From positions 1-64,000 of the forward strand of contig NZ_JAAAMI010000001.1 of NCBI RefSeq assembly GCF_010500845.1: a stretch of 64,000 nt of DNA. The letters are read 5' to 3'. The translations under genes were made by a program, and so were the position numbers. The DNA is from Flagellimonas sediminis. GTDB lineage: Bacteria > Bacteroidota > Bacteroidia > Flavobacteriales > Flavobacteriaceae. The notes under the pieces are model-generated. The model saw only the letters and a program-made list of their open reading frames with translations, did no database searches and had not been told where the DNA came from. Positions 37,601 to 47,200 of this stretch are shown here, in pieces; within the stretch, counting starts at the first letter, position 1; the number at the start of each line of letters is the position of its first letter.

Positions 37601-37956
37601 CTATCAACGAAGGGGGTGGAAAGTTCCGAATTCAAAATTTGCCCCCAAGGGTTCAACTATCCTGCATTTGTGACATCACCTGTACCGATGTGAACAATGA
37701 TGGTAACCTGGACTTGATCATGGCTGGTAATAATTTCGAGTTCAAACCACAATTTTCAAGATTGGATGCCGGCCAAGGCAATCTGTTATTAGGTGATGGC
37801 AAGTTGGGCTTTACCTGGCAGGAATATGACACCAGCGGATTCAAAATAAGGGACGAGGTAAAATATATGGAACAGTTCAAGGACAAGAATGGTAAAACCT
37901 TTGTTATTACTGCCATCAATAACAACAAACCAAAGATTTTTGCCATCAATGAATAG
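34609..37956 (+). CDS. FG-GAP/VCBS-repeat ASPIC-domain lipoprotein, copy 2
   Basis: This 1115-residue paralogue starts directly after the stop of copy 1 (TAAATG). The lipoprotein signal ends ALAC. The order is the same: propeller-type FG-GAP repeats (DINNDGLQDIY, DYDKDGDLDVY, DMDNDGLKDIF), the ASPIC/UnbV domain (about 523-610, IQLKFKGPKTN...VVWPDDL), then a second repeat half (DADGDGDQDLM, DLDGDGDLDLILGNQG). Shared C-terminal landmarks with copies 1 and 3 are GN-G-N and a Y-FA/YA--L--LF segment, so duplication preceded divergence. The last 8 nt overlap the start of copy 3. Confidence 0.9.
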   Translation: MKLKYTVPCLLILAALACKNKEVDNNTQEEQKETLFTLLTPEETGVAFVNKVENQKNFNIFKYRNFYNGGGVAIGDINNDGLQDIYLTGNMVANRLYLNKGNFQFEDISESAGIMGNKPWSTGVVMVDINQDGLLDIYVCNAGNMEGNNHDNDLYINNGDLTFTEKAAEYNLAKTGFTTHASFFDYDKDGDLDVYILNNSNIPVSSLGYAEQREVRAQDWEGVPDIFKGVGDMLLRNDDGKFVDVSEKAGIYGSLIGFGLGVLVTDFNGDLYPDIYVSNDFYERDYLYINQKDGTFKEEIKDWTSHLSLSAMGIDVADINNDGHNDIFITDMLPEKENRVKSVMEFEGYNVFNLKQSKDFYQQYIQNTLQLNNGNGTFSEVAYYSGIDATDWSWAGLIFDMDNDGLKDIFITNGINHDLTDLDFVDFFANEIVQKMALTGKKESIDSIISKMPIKPQPNYAYKNNGDISFKNANKEWGFELPSRSNGAAYADLDNDGDLDLVINNVNTPAFIYKNNAETQLHNNFIQLKFKGPKTNVFAIGALAKFYFDGNIVNQELIPSRGFQSSMGYEMTIGLGKTEKLDSIRVVWPDDLTEKMENVPANQVITFDHANAKETYKLPKENAVKSYLKELESSSFVTHQEDNYNDFDYEGLIYNKLSQEGPSLAVADINGDGNEDFYIGGAKGQPGTLYVHSGNGKVALKKLDAFEVDKDFEDVAAAFFDADGDGDQDLMVGSGGNNVQEQRTYRARLYLNDGKGNFTKSLNELPSTFKNISTIAPYDFDNDGDMDVFIGSRSVVGVYGLSPDHLLLENMGDGTFTDVTERLGYDLKNAGMVTDSKWVDVDGDNKKDLVLTAEWDTPKIYKNTGRRLTKMTSSLDSLYGWWNTVEAADLDGDGDLDLILGNQGLNLHYKPTEYAPMKMWINDYDNNGTIEQIVTLQDNGGDYPIHQKRELTEQLPALKKQNLKASDYANRTIHQLFPEEVISKSIVKKVETSASVIAINEGGGKFRIQNLPPRVQLSCICDITCTDVNNDGNLDLIMAGNNFEFKPQFSRLDAGQGNLLLGDGKLGFTWQEYDTSGFKIRDEVKYMEQFKDKNGKTFVITAINNNKPKIFAINE

Positions 37957-40900
37957 GTTTTGGTCCATATCACTTATACTACTCCTTTTTGTTTCCTGCA
38001 AAAAGGAAGGTAGCCTTTTTGAAAATCCCAAACCAAAGGACACAGGTATCGAGTTCACCAACACCTTGACCTCATCGGATAATCTAAGCATTTTGGACTA
38101 TCTCTACTTTTACAATGGTGGTGGTGTCTCCATCGGGGACATCAACAACGATGGGCTTCCAGATATCTTTTTTACCGGAAATCAGGTCAAGAACAAATTA
38201 TACCTCAACAAAGGCAATTTAAAGTTCGAGGATATTTCCACCGCTGCCGGAATTGAGGGGAACAGCACTTGGAACACGGGCACTACAATGGCCGATGTAA
38301 ACGGAGATGGCCTTTTGGACATTTATGTATGTGCCGTAGTGGGTATCAATGGATTTAACGGTTTCAACGAACTTTATATCAACAACGGCGACAATACGTT
38401 TACCGAAAGTGCAGCCAAATATGGGCTCGATTTTGATTCCTACAGCTCCAATGCCACTTTTTTTGATTACGATCTGGATGGTGACCTGGACCTTTACTTG
38501 CTCAACCATGCAGTGCACACCCAAAACTCCTTCGGACGCTTTGACCTTAGGTACGAACGCCGATATGAAACCGGTGACAAGCTAATGCGAAATGACGATG
38601 GCAAGTTTGTGGATGTGAGCGAACAGGCCGGAATTTATGGTGGTATCAACGGATACGGATTGGGATTGGCCATTGCCGATTTCAATCAAGATGGATACCC
38701 CGATATTTATGTCGGCAATGATTTTCATGAGGATGATTACTATTATCTGAACAACGGGGACGGAACTTTTACCGAAAGTCTTAGAAAATACTTCGGGCAC
38801 ACCAGCAGGTTCTCCATGGGCAATGATGTGGCCGATATCAACAACGATGGTAGGCCAGATTTTATGTCGCTGGACATGCTCCCTGAAGATGAAGTAGCGC
38901 TAAAATCTTCTGAAGGCGACGATAACATCCAAACCCAAAAAATGCGGATCGACCGATTTGGCTACCACTACCAATTTACACGGAACATGCTTTTTGTGAA
39001 CCAACCTGATGGTAATTTCATGGAAACCGCCTTGATGAGCGGTATTGCAGCCACTGATTGGAGTTGGAGTGCCCTTTTTGCAGATTATGACCTGGATGGC
39101 CTTCAGGATGTTTTCATATCCAACGGTATTCCAAAAAGGCCAAACGATTTGGACTTTATCAATTTTGCCTCCAATGATCAGATCCAACAAAAACTGGACA
39201 ATACCAAACTGGTCGATGAAAAAGCCTTGGACCTAATGCCTTCCGGTAGTGTGCACAATTATGTGTTCCGAGGAAACGAGGATTTGAATTTCAAGGACAT
39301 GTCCGGCAACTGGATCACGAAGGACACCCTGATTTCAGGTGCCACGGCCATGGCGGATTTGGATGGTGATGGGGATATGGACCTGGTGACCAACAATATC
39401 AATCAACCTGCATCTTTGTACATCAACAAGGCAAATAACAAGGGAAGCTATCTTGAACTAAAGTTCAAATTTAGTGGAAAGAACACTTTGGGTATTGGCA
39501 CCAAGGTTTTCTCCTATCAAAATGGAGGGCTTCAGTTCAAGGAATTGTTCCCTACCAGGGGATTTCAGGCCTCATCGGAACCCTTGATCCATTTTGGTTA
39601 CGGCAACATCCAAAAAATAGATTCCATCAAAATTATTTGGCCCAACAGAACTTACCAGGTGATGAAAAATGTTGTAGTGAACCAAATCCTTACCGTAGCT
39701 CCTGAAAATGCCAAACCTTTCGACTACAACACCCTGCACAAAGCCAAAAAACAACGCTTTACACCTATTGCCAACAATTTAGGATTGGACTTTACACATG
39801 TAGAGGACAACTATACCGACTTTAACCGGGAAAAACTCATCCCATACCAAGTTTCCGATAGAGGTCCGGCCGTGGCTATTGGCGACCTCAACCAAGACGG
39901 AAAAGAAGATGTTTATTTTGGAGGGTCTAAATTTGAACCGTCACGCATTTACGTACAACAGGATTCCATGTTTGTACAGCAAAATTACCCGGTTATTCAA
40001 AAAGATTCGGTTAAGGAAAACATTTCCGCAACCATTGCCGATTTCAACAAAGATGGTAAAAACGACCTCTTCGTAACTGCTGGTGGGGGCGACTTTTTCG
40101 GAAAATCGGATGCACTTTTGGACAATGTTTTCGTTCAGCAGGACTCTACCTTTGTTTCTCTGGCCCTTCCACAATTCTACCAGAATTCTTCAGTAGTACG
40201 ACCTTTTGATTTTGATAATGATGGTGACCTGGATGTCTTTGTGGGAGGATACACCATTACTGGCAAGTTCGGAGCCCCGGCAATATCCTATATTCTGGAA
40301 AACGTCAAGGGGTCCTTCCAAATTTTTAAGGGATTTGAAGCACATTCTCAAGGAATGGTGACAGATGCCCTTTGGAGCGATTTTGACAAAGATGGCCAAA
40401 CAGACCTTATTTTGATTGGGGAATGGATGTCGCCCAAGTTCCTTAAAAATAACAAAGGCCAATTTTCTTTGGTGAACGAAATGAATCAAAAGGGGCTTTG
40501 GCAAACTATCGAAGCTTTTGATATTGATCAGGATGGGGATATGGATTACCTGCTGGGTAATTGGGGAATGAATACCAAGTTCAAAGCATCAAAGGAATAC
40601 CCTATGAAGCTTTATTTCAATGATTTTGATGGGAACGGCCAGACCGAGACCGTAACTGCCATGGAAAAGGATGGAAAATACTATCCGTTGGAGACGTTGG
40701 ACGGGCTTGCTTCGCAATTGGTTTTCCTTAAAAAGAAATACAATAGCTATAAAGCCTTTGCCGGAAAGACCATGGAAGACCTTTTTGGGAATGATGTCCT
40801 GAAAAATTCAACCTTACTGGAGGTCAACACCCTTCAGTCTGGATATTTGAGAAATGACAACGGTACATTTGTATTTGTACCCTTTAAAAATGACCTTCAA

Positions 40901-41185
40901 GTTGCGCCGATCATGGCGTTCCTTGTGGACGATTTTGATGGGGATGGCAAACAAGAAGCATTGGTTGGGGGCAATTATTTTGGTGTGAAACCCTATCACG
41001 GACGATTGGACTCTTTTCCAGGTGCCCTGATCAAGGATGAAAAAGAAGTTGTCCTTGGTAATGTTTTGGGTCTGGATCTGACTAAAAAATCCGTACGTCA
41101 CCTAAAAACCATTGCCCTGAATGGACAAAAATATCTGTTAGCAGTATTCAACAACGACAAAGCACAAGTCTATAAAATTAATTAA
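37949..41185 (+). CDS. FG-GAP/VCBS-repeat ASPIC-domain lipoprotein, copy 3
   Basis: The ATG at 37949 is chosen: it gives a clean lipoprotein signal (MNRFWSIS..., lipobox LFVSC) and 1078 residues, overlapping copy 2 by 8 nt. An ORF start at 37889 would add residues unlike a signal peptide. FG-GAP repeats (DINNDGLPDIF, DYDLDGDLDLY, DFNQDGYPDIY), the ASPIC/UnbV domain (about 498-585, LELKFKF...IIWPNRT) and the second repeat set repeat the plan of copies 1 and 2. It ends 10 nt before the haloperoxidase-like gene. Confidence 0.9.
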   Translation: MNRFWSISLILLLFVSCKKEGSLFENPKPKDTGIEFTNTLTSSDNLSILDYLYFYNGGGVSIGDINNDGLPDIFFTGNQVKNKLYLNKGNLKFEDISTAAGIEGNSTWNTGTTMADVNGDGLLDIYVCAVVGINGFNGFNELYINNGDNTFTESAAKYGLDFDSYSSNATFFDYDLDGDLDLYLLNHAVHTQNSFGRFDLRYERRYETGDKLMRNDDGKFVDVSEQAGIYGGINGYGLGLAIADFNQDGYPDIYVGNDFHEDDYYYLNNGDGTFTESLRKYFGHTSRFSMGNDVADINNDGRPDFMSLDMLPEDEVALKSSEGDDNIQTQKMRIDRFGYHYQFTRNMLFVNQPDGNFMETALMSGIAATDWSWSALFADYDLDGLQDVFISNGIPKRPNDLDFINFASNDQIQQKLDNTKLVDEKALDLMPSGSVHNYVFRGNEDLNFKDMSGNWITKDTLISGATAMADLDGDGDMDLVTNNINQPASLYINKANNKGSYLELKFKFSGKNTLGIGTKVFSYQNGGLQFKELFPTRGFQASSEPLIHFGYGNIQKIDSIKIIWPNRTYQVMKNVVVNQILTVAPENAKPFDYNTLHKAKKQRFTPIANNLGLDFTHVEDNYTDFNREKLIPYQVSDRGPAVAIGDLNQDGKEDVYFGGSKFEPSRIYVQQDSMFVQQNYPVIQKDSVKENISATIADFNKDGKNDLFVTAGGGDFFGKSDALLDNVFVQQDSTFVSLALPQFYQNSSVVRPFDFDNDGDLDVFVGGYTITGKFGAPAISYILENVKGSFQIFKGFEAHSQGMVTDALWSDFDKDGQTDLILIGEWMSPKFLKNNKGQFSLVNEMNQKGLWQTIEAFDIDQDGDMDYLLGNWGMNTKFKASKEYPMKLYFNDFDGNGQTETVTAMEKDGKYYPLETLDGLASQLVFLKKKYNSYKAFAGKTMEDLFGNDVLKNSTLLEVNTLQSGYLRNDNGTFVFVPFKNDLQVAPIMAFLVDDFDGDGKQEALVGGNYFGVKPYHGRLDSFPGALIKDEKEVVLGNVLGLDLTKKSVRHLKTIALNGQKYLLAVFNNDKAQVYKIN

Positions 41186-41195
41186 TCAAGAGGCC

Positions 41196-42527
41196 ATGAA
41201 AGTAAAAGTTAGTTTAATCGCATTCGTACTATTGGTACTTACCTCGTGTCAAAAGAAGGAACAACCCATTGTGATCACTTCGGAAGAATTTCATCAGTCC
41301 GTGGACAAGGTCGTAGAAGTGATGATCCACGATATTTTCTCCCCACCAGTGGCTAGTAGGATATTTGCCTATCCCAATATTGCCGCGTACGAAATCATTG
41401 CCAAAAAAGATGGCCCCTATAAATCCTTGGCAGGGCAAGTTACAGGGTTGACCAGTATACCCGATCCCAAAAACAAGGACAATGTAAATTACGATTTGGC
41501 AGCACTCATTGCCCATATAGATCTGAGCAAAAGACTGATTTTTTCCGAGGAAAGAATCGAAACATACCGTGACAGCCTGTACAATGTTTGGATGAACCAA
41601 AACGAGACGGAGTTCAATGCCTCAAAGGAATACGGTTTGGAAGTTGCGGGTTTTATTGCCGACTGGATGAACAAGGACAACTACAAGGAAACACGTACCA
41701 TGCCCAAGTTTACCGTAAACTCCGATGATCCCACTCGTTGGCAACCCACCCCTCCGGCCTATATGAACGGGATTGAACCCCACTGGAGCAAGATCCGCCC
41801 TTTTGCCATAGATTCCTCGGCACAGTTCAAGCCCATTCCACCTCCTGCTTTTTCAATGGACAAGGATTCCCAATTTTATAAAGAGGTGATGGAAGTGTAC
41901 GAGGTTAAAAAATCCATGGTAGGCAAAGGGGATAAATCCGATGAGATTGCGATAGCCCAATTTTGGGATTGTAACCCTTATGTTTCGGTAACCAGGGGCC
42001 ACTTGATGTTTGCCACCAAAAAAATAACCCCGGGGGCGCACTGGATCGGAATTGCCAAAATCGCTTGCCGAAAAACAGAAGCCGATTTTAGCAAAACCGT
42101 TTATGCCTATACCAAAACGTCCATCGCCATTGCAGATGCCTTTATCAGTTGTTGGGACGAAAAATACCGAAGTAACCTCATTCGCCCAGAAACAGTGATC
42201 AATGAGTATATTGATGACAGTTGGGAGCCAGTACTTCAAACACCTCCATTTCCAGAATATACCAGTGGCCATAGTGTGGTATCCGGTGCTGCTTCCACAG
42301 CGTTGACAAGTGTTTTTGGTGAAGGCTTTGCCTTTGATGACGATACCGAGGTTCCCTACGGGCTACCTGTTCGTTCCTTTACCTCCTTCAACCAGGCCGC
42401 GGATGAGGCAGCCATCAGCAGAATGTATGGTGGTATCCACTACCGCGCAGCTATTGAGGTAGGGATTAAACAAGGCCGAAACCTTGGAAAATTTATTGTG
42501 GACAAATTGGATATGACAAAGGGCTAA
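41196..42527 (+). CDS. Vanadium-dependent haloperoxidase / PAP2-family lipoprotein
   Basis: The 443-residue protein has a lipoprotein signal (lipobox LTSC, Cys18) and a helical PAP2/vanadium-haloperoxidase domain. All oxyanion ligands of the superfamily are present with the spacings of vanadium chloroperoxidase: K323 and R330 (KYRSNLIRP, spacing 7), SGH at 357-359 (PEYTSGHS), and R409 with H415 (SRMYGGIHY, spacing 6). It should therefore bind vanadate or phosphate; whether it oxidises halides or is an acid phosphatase cannot be told. It is closely linked (10 nt) to the ASPIC trio, a recurring type of neighbourhood in marine flavobacteria as far as I recall. Confidence 0.9.
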   Translation: MKVKVSLIAFVLLVLTSCQKKEQPIVITSEEFHQSVDKVVEVMIHDIFSPPVASRIFAYPNIAAYEIIAKKDGPYKSLAGQVTGLTSIPDPKNKDNVNYDLAALIAHIDLSKRLIFSEERIETYRDSLYNVWMNQNETEFNASKEYGLEVAGFIADWMNKDNYKETRTMPKFTVNSDDPTRWQPTPPAYMNGIEPHWSKIRPFAIDSSAQFKPIPPPAFSMDKDSQFYKEVMEVYEVKKSMVGKGDKSDEIAIAQFWDCNPYVSVTRGHLMFATKKITPGAHWIGIAKIACRKTEADFSKTVYAYTKTSIAIADAFISCWDEKYRSNLIRPETVINEYIDDSWEPVLQTPPFPEYTSGHSVVSGAASTALTSVFGEGFAFDDDTEVPYGLPVRSFTSFNQAADEAAISRMYGGIHYRAAIEVGIKQGRNLGKFIVDKLDMTKG

Positions 42528-42548
42528 TGGTTATTTTTGGCCTTTGGT

Positions 42549-43448
42549 ATGAGAAAGATTTTATCAATTATCATTGCGCTTTTTTTGGTATCCATGATTT
42601 GGTACTTGTTTTTAAAGCCGCAGGATTATCAAGTCAGTTTTAATGCAAGGACCTTTCCTGGCACCGTATATGAAAGCGTAAAAGCTTGGAACCGGACTTT
42701 GGATAGCTTTGCACCTGTAGAATTTGAAAGTCCAACACATTTTACCCAAAAAGTCTTTGCAAATGATTCAGTTCATCAATACTATTGGGAAATAACCCCA
42801 GTTCATGATTCATTGAGCAGGGTTACCGTGAACATCAAGGATGAGCAAAATTCCCTTCAGAACAAAATTGGCATAATCTTTTCCGACAATGATTTTGAAA
42901 AGGGATCTAGGAAAAGACTCATTAAGTTCAATGACTTTTTGAATGATCACCTCAAAAAATTCAAGCTTTCCAAGGTTGTGCAAGCCGAAACGTTTACCAC
43001 CTTTTGTGCCTGTGTCAATCTAAAAACCCCTCCTGAGCAAAAGGCCGCTGGAATCATGGCCAATTATCCTTTCTTGAATTCCATCTTGTTCGAGAATGAA
43101 GTAAAGTTAAACGGTCCTCCTTTTGTTGAAGTATTGGACTGGGACCTGAAAAAAGATAGTTTATCCTATAATTTCTGTTATCCTATCATACGTTCCGAAA
43201 AACTGCCAGATCACCCAAGTATTACCTATAAGCGTATTTTTCCAAAGAAGGCCTTGAAGACCATTTACAATGGTAACTACATAACATCGGACAGAGCTTG
43301 GTATTTTTTGTTGGATCATGCCAAGAAGAATGACATTCCTATAGAGGAAAAACCGATTGAGGTTTTCTACAACAATCCCAATATGGGTGGCAATGAACTG
43401 GAATGGAAGACTGAAGTATATCTGCCTTTAAAGGAGTCCAATGAATAA
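42549..43448 (+). CDS. SRPBCC-like plus GyrI/AraC-effector-binding-like protein
   Basis: With ATG 42549 the product is 299 residues. One N-terminal hydrophobic segment (about 4-22) anchors it or exports it. Residues about 30-140 have the layout of a START/SRPBCC lipid-binding fold (start FNARTFPGTVYESVKAWNRT). Residues about 150-295 match a GyrI-like effector-binding domain (FCYPIIRSEKLPDH, YKRIFPKKALKTIYNGNY, then EVFYNNPNMGGNELEWKTEVYLPL). It probably binds a small molecule or lipid. Its end overlaps the next gene by 8 nt. Confidence 0.7.
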   Translation: MRKILSIIIALFLVSMIWYLFLKPQDYQVSFNARTFPGTVYESVKAWNRTLDSFAPVEFESPTHFTQKVFANDSVHQYYWEITPVHDSLSRVTVNIKDEQNSLQNKIGIIFSDNDFEKGSRKRLIKFNDFLNDHLKKFKLSKVVQAETFTTFCACVNLKTPPEQKAAGIMANYPFLNSILFENEVKLNGPPFVEVLDWDLKKDSLSYNFCYPIIRSEKLPDHPSITYKRIFPKKALKTIYNGNYITSDRAWYFLLDHAKKNDIPIEEKPIEVFYNNPNMGGNELEWKTEVYLPLKESNE

Positions 43449-44298
43449 AATAGCCCTAATATTCCTATTGATCATTTCACAAGCATGTGCACAAAAGGAA
43501 CCCCATGGTAATTTACAACCATTAGGGAAATTTTCATCCAAGCTCAAGGAAATATCAGGAATGGAAACCACCCCCAATGGAAATCTCTGGGTAATTGAGG
43601 ACAGCGGGAACGAGGACAAAATCTACGAGGTGGACCAAAAAGCAGAATCCATCCAATCCAAAAAAATTGCACACGCCAAAAATGTGGATTGGGAAGACTT
43701 GACCACCGACCTTGATGGTAATCTGTACATTGGGGATTTTGGCAACAACAGTAATCTAAGAAAGGACCTCACCATTTATAAAATTTCACAAAAACAACTG
43801 GGCAAAAAAGAACCTAAGGCCGAAAAAATATCCTTCCGATATCCTGAACAACAGGGATTTCCACCAGAAAAGGACAGCCTATATTTTGATACCGAAGGGC
43901 TCATTCACTGGCAAGGTCACCTGTACATTTTCACCAAAAACCGAACACGTCCGTATGACGGTAAAACCTTGGTCTATAGAGTTCTCGATAAGGAAGGTTC
44001 TTACGAGGCGGAATTTTTGGGTTCCCTTTTTCTTTGTGATGATCCAAACCGTTGTTCCGTTACCAGCGCAGATATTTCACCAGATGGAAAAACCATTGCC
44101 CTGTTAAGCTATGGCCAGGTATTTTTGGTGACAGGATATGATCTTCCAACTTTAGCCCAAGCACAAATTATTGTCATAGATCTGTTTTGTTCCACCCAAA
44201 TAGAATCCGTTTGTTTTTTGGATAACAAAACCTTGCTAGTGGCAGATGAGCAGAATATATTTGGCGGAAGGCAATTGTATCGGTACATCTTGGATTAG
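43441..44298 (+). CDS. Predicted secreted beta-propeller-like protein
   Basis: This 285-residue protein has a lipoprotein-like leader (ISQAC, Cys16). Repeating blocks of the type DGNLYIGDFGNN, GLIHWQGHLYIFTK and DISPDGKTIALLSYGQVFL suggest a six-bladed propeller related to NHL/SdiA-regulated folds. No catalytic residues can be assigned. It closes the co-directional run and overlaps the convergent barrel gene by 4 nt. Confidence 0.7.
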   Translation: MNKIALIFLLIISQACAQKEPHGNLQPLGKFSSKLKEISGMETTPNGNLWVIEDSGNEDKIYEVDQKAESIQSKKIAHAKNVDWEDLTTDLDGNLYIGDFGNNSNLRKDLTIYKISQKQLGKKEPKAEKISFRYPEQQGFPPEKDSLYFDTEGLIHWQGHLYIFTKNRTRPYDGKTLVYRVLDKEGSYEAEFLGSLFLCDDPNRCSVTSADISPDGKTIALLSYGQVFLVTGYDLPTLAQAQIIVIDLFCSTQIESVCFLDNKTLLVADEQNIFGGRQLYRYILD

Positions 44299-47200
44299 AA
44301 TCCAAAACCGAGCTGAAAGGCAAATCGCATACCATCCGAACTGTTGAAAAGCCCAAAATTGGCAGTGAGTATATCTGCCCCGTTCAAGAAAAATCCTCCA
44401 CCATATGAATTGTGCCACTTATCCGATGCATCCCCGGGAAACCAAACGCGACCATAATCAAACCCTCCATAGATCCCTGGCGTAACCGGTAGCACCCCTG
44501 TAGGTCTTCCCCTAAAACTATATCGTAGATCGGTATTTTGGTAAAAGGCTGTTTTACCCGTAAAACGTTGGAACCTGTAACCCCGCAATCCATTATTGCC
44601 ACCAATGGATGCTGCTTGGTAAAATTCATACTCATCGCCTAGGGTAAAATGTGCTTTTGCCTTGGTTGCCAGCACCAATCGGCCATTGGCCATTAGTTTA
44701 TGGTCCATGGAAAAACTAGGTATCAAATATCCAAAAGACCTCCCTGATTGTTCCACATTGGTCTTGAACCCCCCGTTAAGGGCAAAACCCATTCCCAAGG
44801 TTGGAAATGCCTCATTATCGGTATTCGAATAACTGTACTCCCCTTCGACTCCAAAAAAGCTCTGGTGGTTTTCCTCACCATTTTCCAGATAAAATAGATT
44901 GATAAAGCGATCTTGGGTTTCTTCTACCTCAATGCTTTCATAAGAAACGCCAAGTCTAACTTTAGACCCCAAGTAACCCCTCCATATCAAAGATGGAGCC
45001 AAACTGATGGTCCTCATGCGAACCCTGTTATAATCCAAACCAAGGGGCTGTTCATCATCATCATTGATCGTTTCATTACCAAAACCAAAGAAATTAAGGG
45101 TGAAATTAGGGCTTGTGAACCTCGCTTTCAACTCTAAATTGACCTTATTGGAAACATGGGCAAATTCCCCCTTGTATCCCAAATCAAAACCATTGGTGGC
45201 AAAATAGTAGGCGGCATTGAACACATGTTGTTGGGTAAATGGATTTTGTCTGAAACCATTGAAGGTATATGTGTCGGTTACGCCAATCCTGAAACCATCA
45301 TCCGGATTGAACCCTATGGTTGGCAACAATTGATTGTTACTGGCCTTGATCTTTAAAAATTGGTAGGTATTGGTATCATAATCATTGACCAAGTTAATGT
45401 TTCCACCATAGGCCTCATCCAACGTATTCTTCTTGGATTTGAAATCGTAGGCAAAAACGTTCCTAGACCTTTCAGAAATCTTGTATACATCATTGTTCTG
45501 GCCTCCTACCAATCGCACAATGACCTTTGAAGCTTCCGTGTTGGCCTCAAAAACATCATCATCATCCAAACCATAGATCCAAACTTCTTTAGTAATGTCT
45601 GGATAGTATTCTTTTTTGAAGAAAAGGTCCTTTTTCTCCCCTCCCTTAATTCGATAACCACGCACTTCGACCCCACCATTTGGAAGGGAACCAATTTGAA
45701 AATAATCGTCCTTGTCTGTACCTGTGACCACGCTGAACCTATTTAGAACGGCATAATAGGTTTTGGCCGTTTCCACCAAATGGTCCTTTCTGGCCAACAA
45801 AACCGTCTTAATTTTATCAACCGTCCCATCCCTTACTTCATCAGGGAAATTCAGAAACGCTTCGTCTATCACCTGATCATTGATGTGTTCTTGGATGAAC
45901 TTCGCCTGCTCAATCCACATATCCAGATCTGATTCGGACAATAATGCCATATCTAGGGCAAAGGTCCTTGGGGATGATGTAAAGCCTTTTACACTTCTGA
46001 TTTTTTCATGGAATCCTTCAAAAATACGGAGAGCCGGTACGGTTTTGGAACCAAATCCCATGATAAGGCCATCTCCCCATTGCGAAAATACTTGGTCCCT
46101 ATCCCTCGGTATCGGTTTGAAAACTCTTTTGCCACTCTCGGTCTTGAACTCTGCCCATCTCCACTGGTCCACATGCCGGTCCCAATCACCCAACAAAATA
46201 TCAAAAAGCCGTGCTTTCACATATTCCTTTTGATCAATACTGTATTCCTCGTCCTCCCTCAATTTATTGATCAGGTCGTAGGTGCTTTCTATCTTTTTCG
46301 ATTTGCCAAAACTTGCCAAGTCATCATGGTCATCCGAAACGTGCTCCTCGATCATGTAGAGTCCATTGCCAAAATCAGTATTATATTGGCCCAATACCGA
46401 TTGCTTTGGAACATAATATAATTTAGGATTGGTGTGATATATGCCAACGGCGTCTGATAGTTCACTAACCGTAAAAGGCGCATAAGGATGGGCACCGGTA
46501 TACAGGTCCAGTAAAAGTTTTTCGGTGTAGGTTCCTTCAAATTGTCCAATGATGTATTGGTCTTGGAACGCAATGGCCTGAAGGTAGCGCTCGGCACTCT
46601 TTCTCAGGTCCCGCATTACATATTCCCTGCCTTTGTTATCCGCCAACCGTAAGGAATTGGACTGATTGCCACCTCCCTTCCGAACCACTTTTAAACCTCC
46701 GAACAAGGTATCCAAAAGTACGGTGGGGGCCCTAACCTCGGTGCCATAATATTTGCGGTACCGTTCTCCCCAAAGCCATTTATGAAAACCGCTTTTGGAA
46801 ATTTCCTCTTGGGTGTAAATGGAAGCCGTTTTAAAGGGGGGAAAATCCCGGGCCATTGAAACTTGCGTTGTTGACCTATCCGGGGGCAATACCTGGGTTT
46901 GGTACAAAAGTTCTTCGGAAGTGGCATCCGCCCCATAAAAAGACACCTCGGAAGAACCATCCCTTAATACCTTTAAAATGGCATAACCTCCTCTTCCTGT
47001 GGAAAACTTACTACCGTTCAACAGTCGTGTGGAACCTGTTTTGGCCCCAGCCCCGCTTACTATCTGTGGTTTTCCCGATTCTTCGATATATTGAAGGGTA
47101 TGTTCGTGGCCCGATACAAAAACTACCTTGTCCGAATATTGGGAAAGGGTAAGGATACGCTTTCTTAACTCATTGTATTTTTTGTTGGATAGGTCTTCAA

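Noticed and set aside
31312..41185. Highly repetitive DxDxDG coding DNA considered as a repeat-driven adhesin or phage structural region
   Set aside because: The repeats are normal FG-GAP/VCBS blades in three complete lipoproteins with ASPIC domains; no phage or secretion-tail features.
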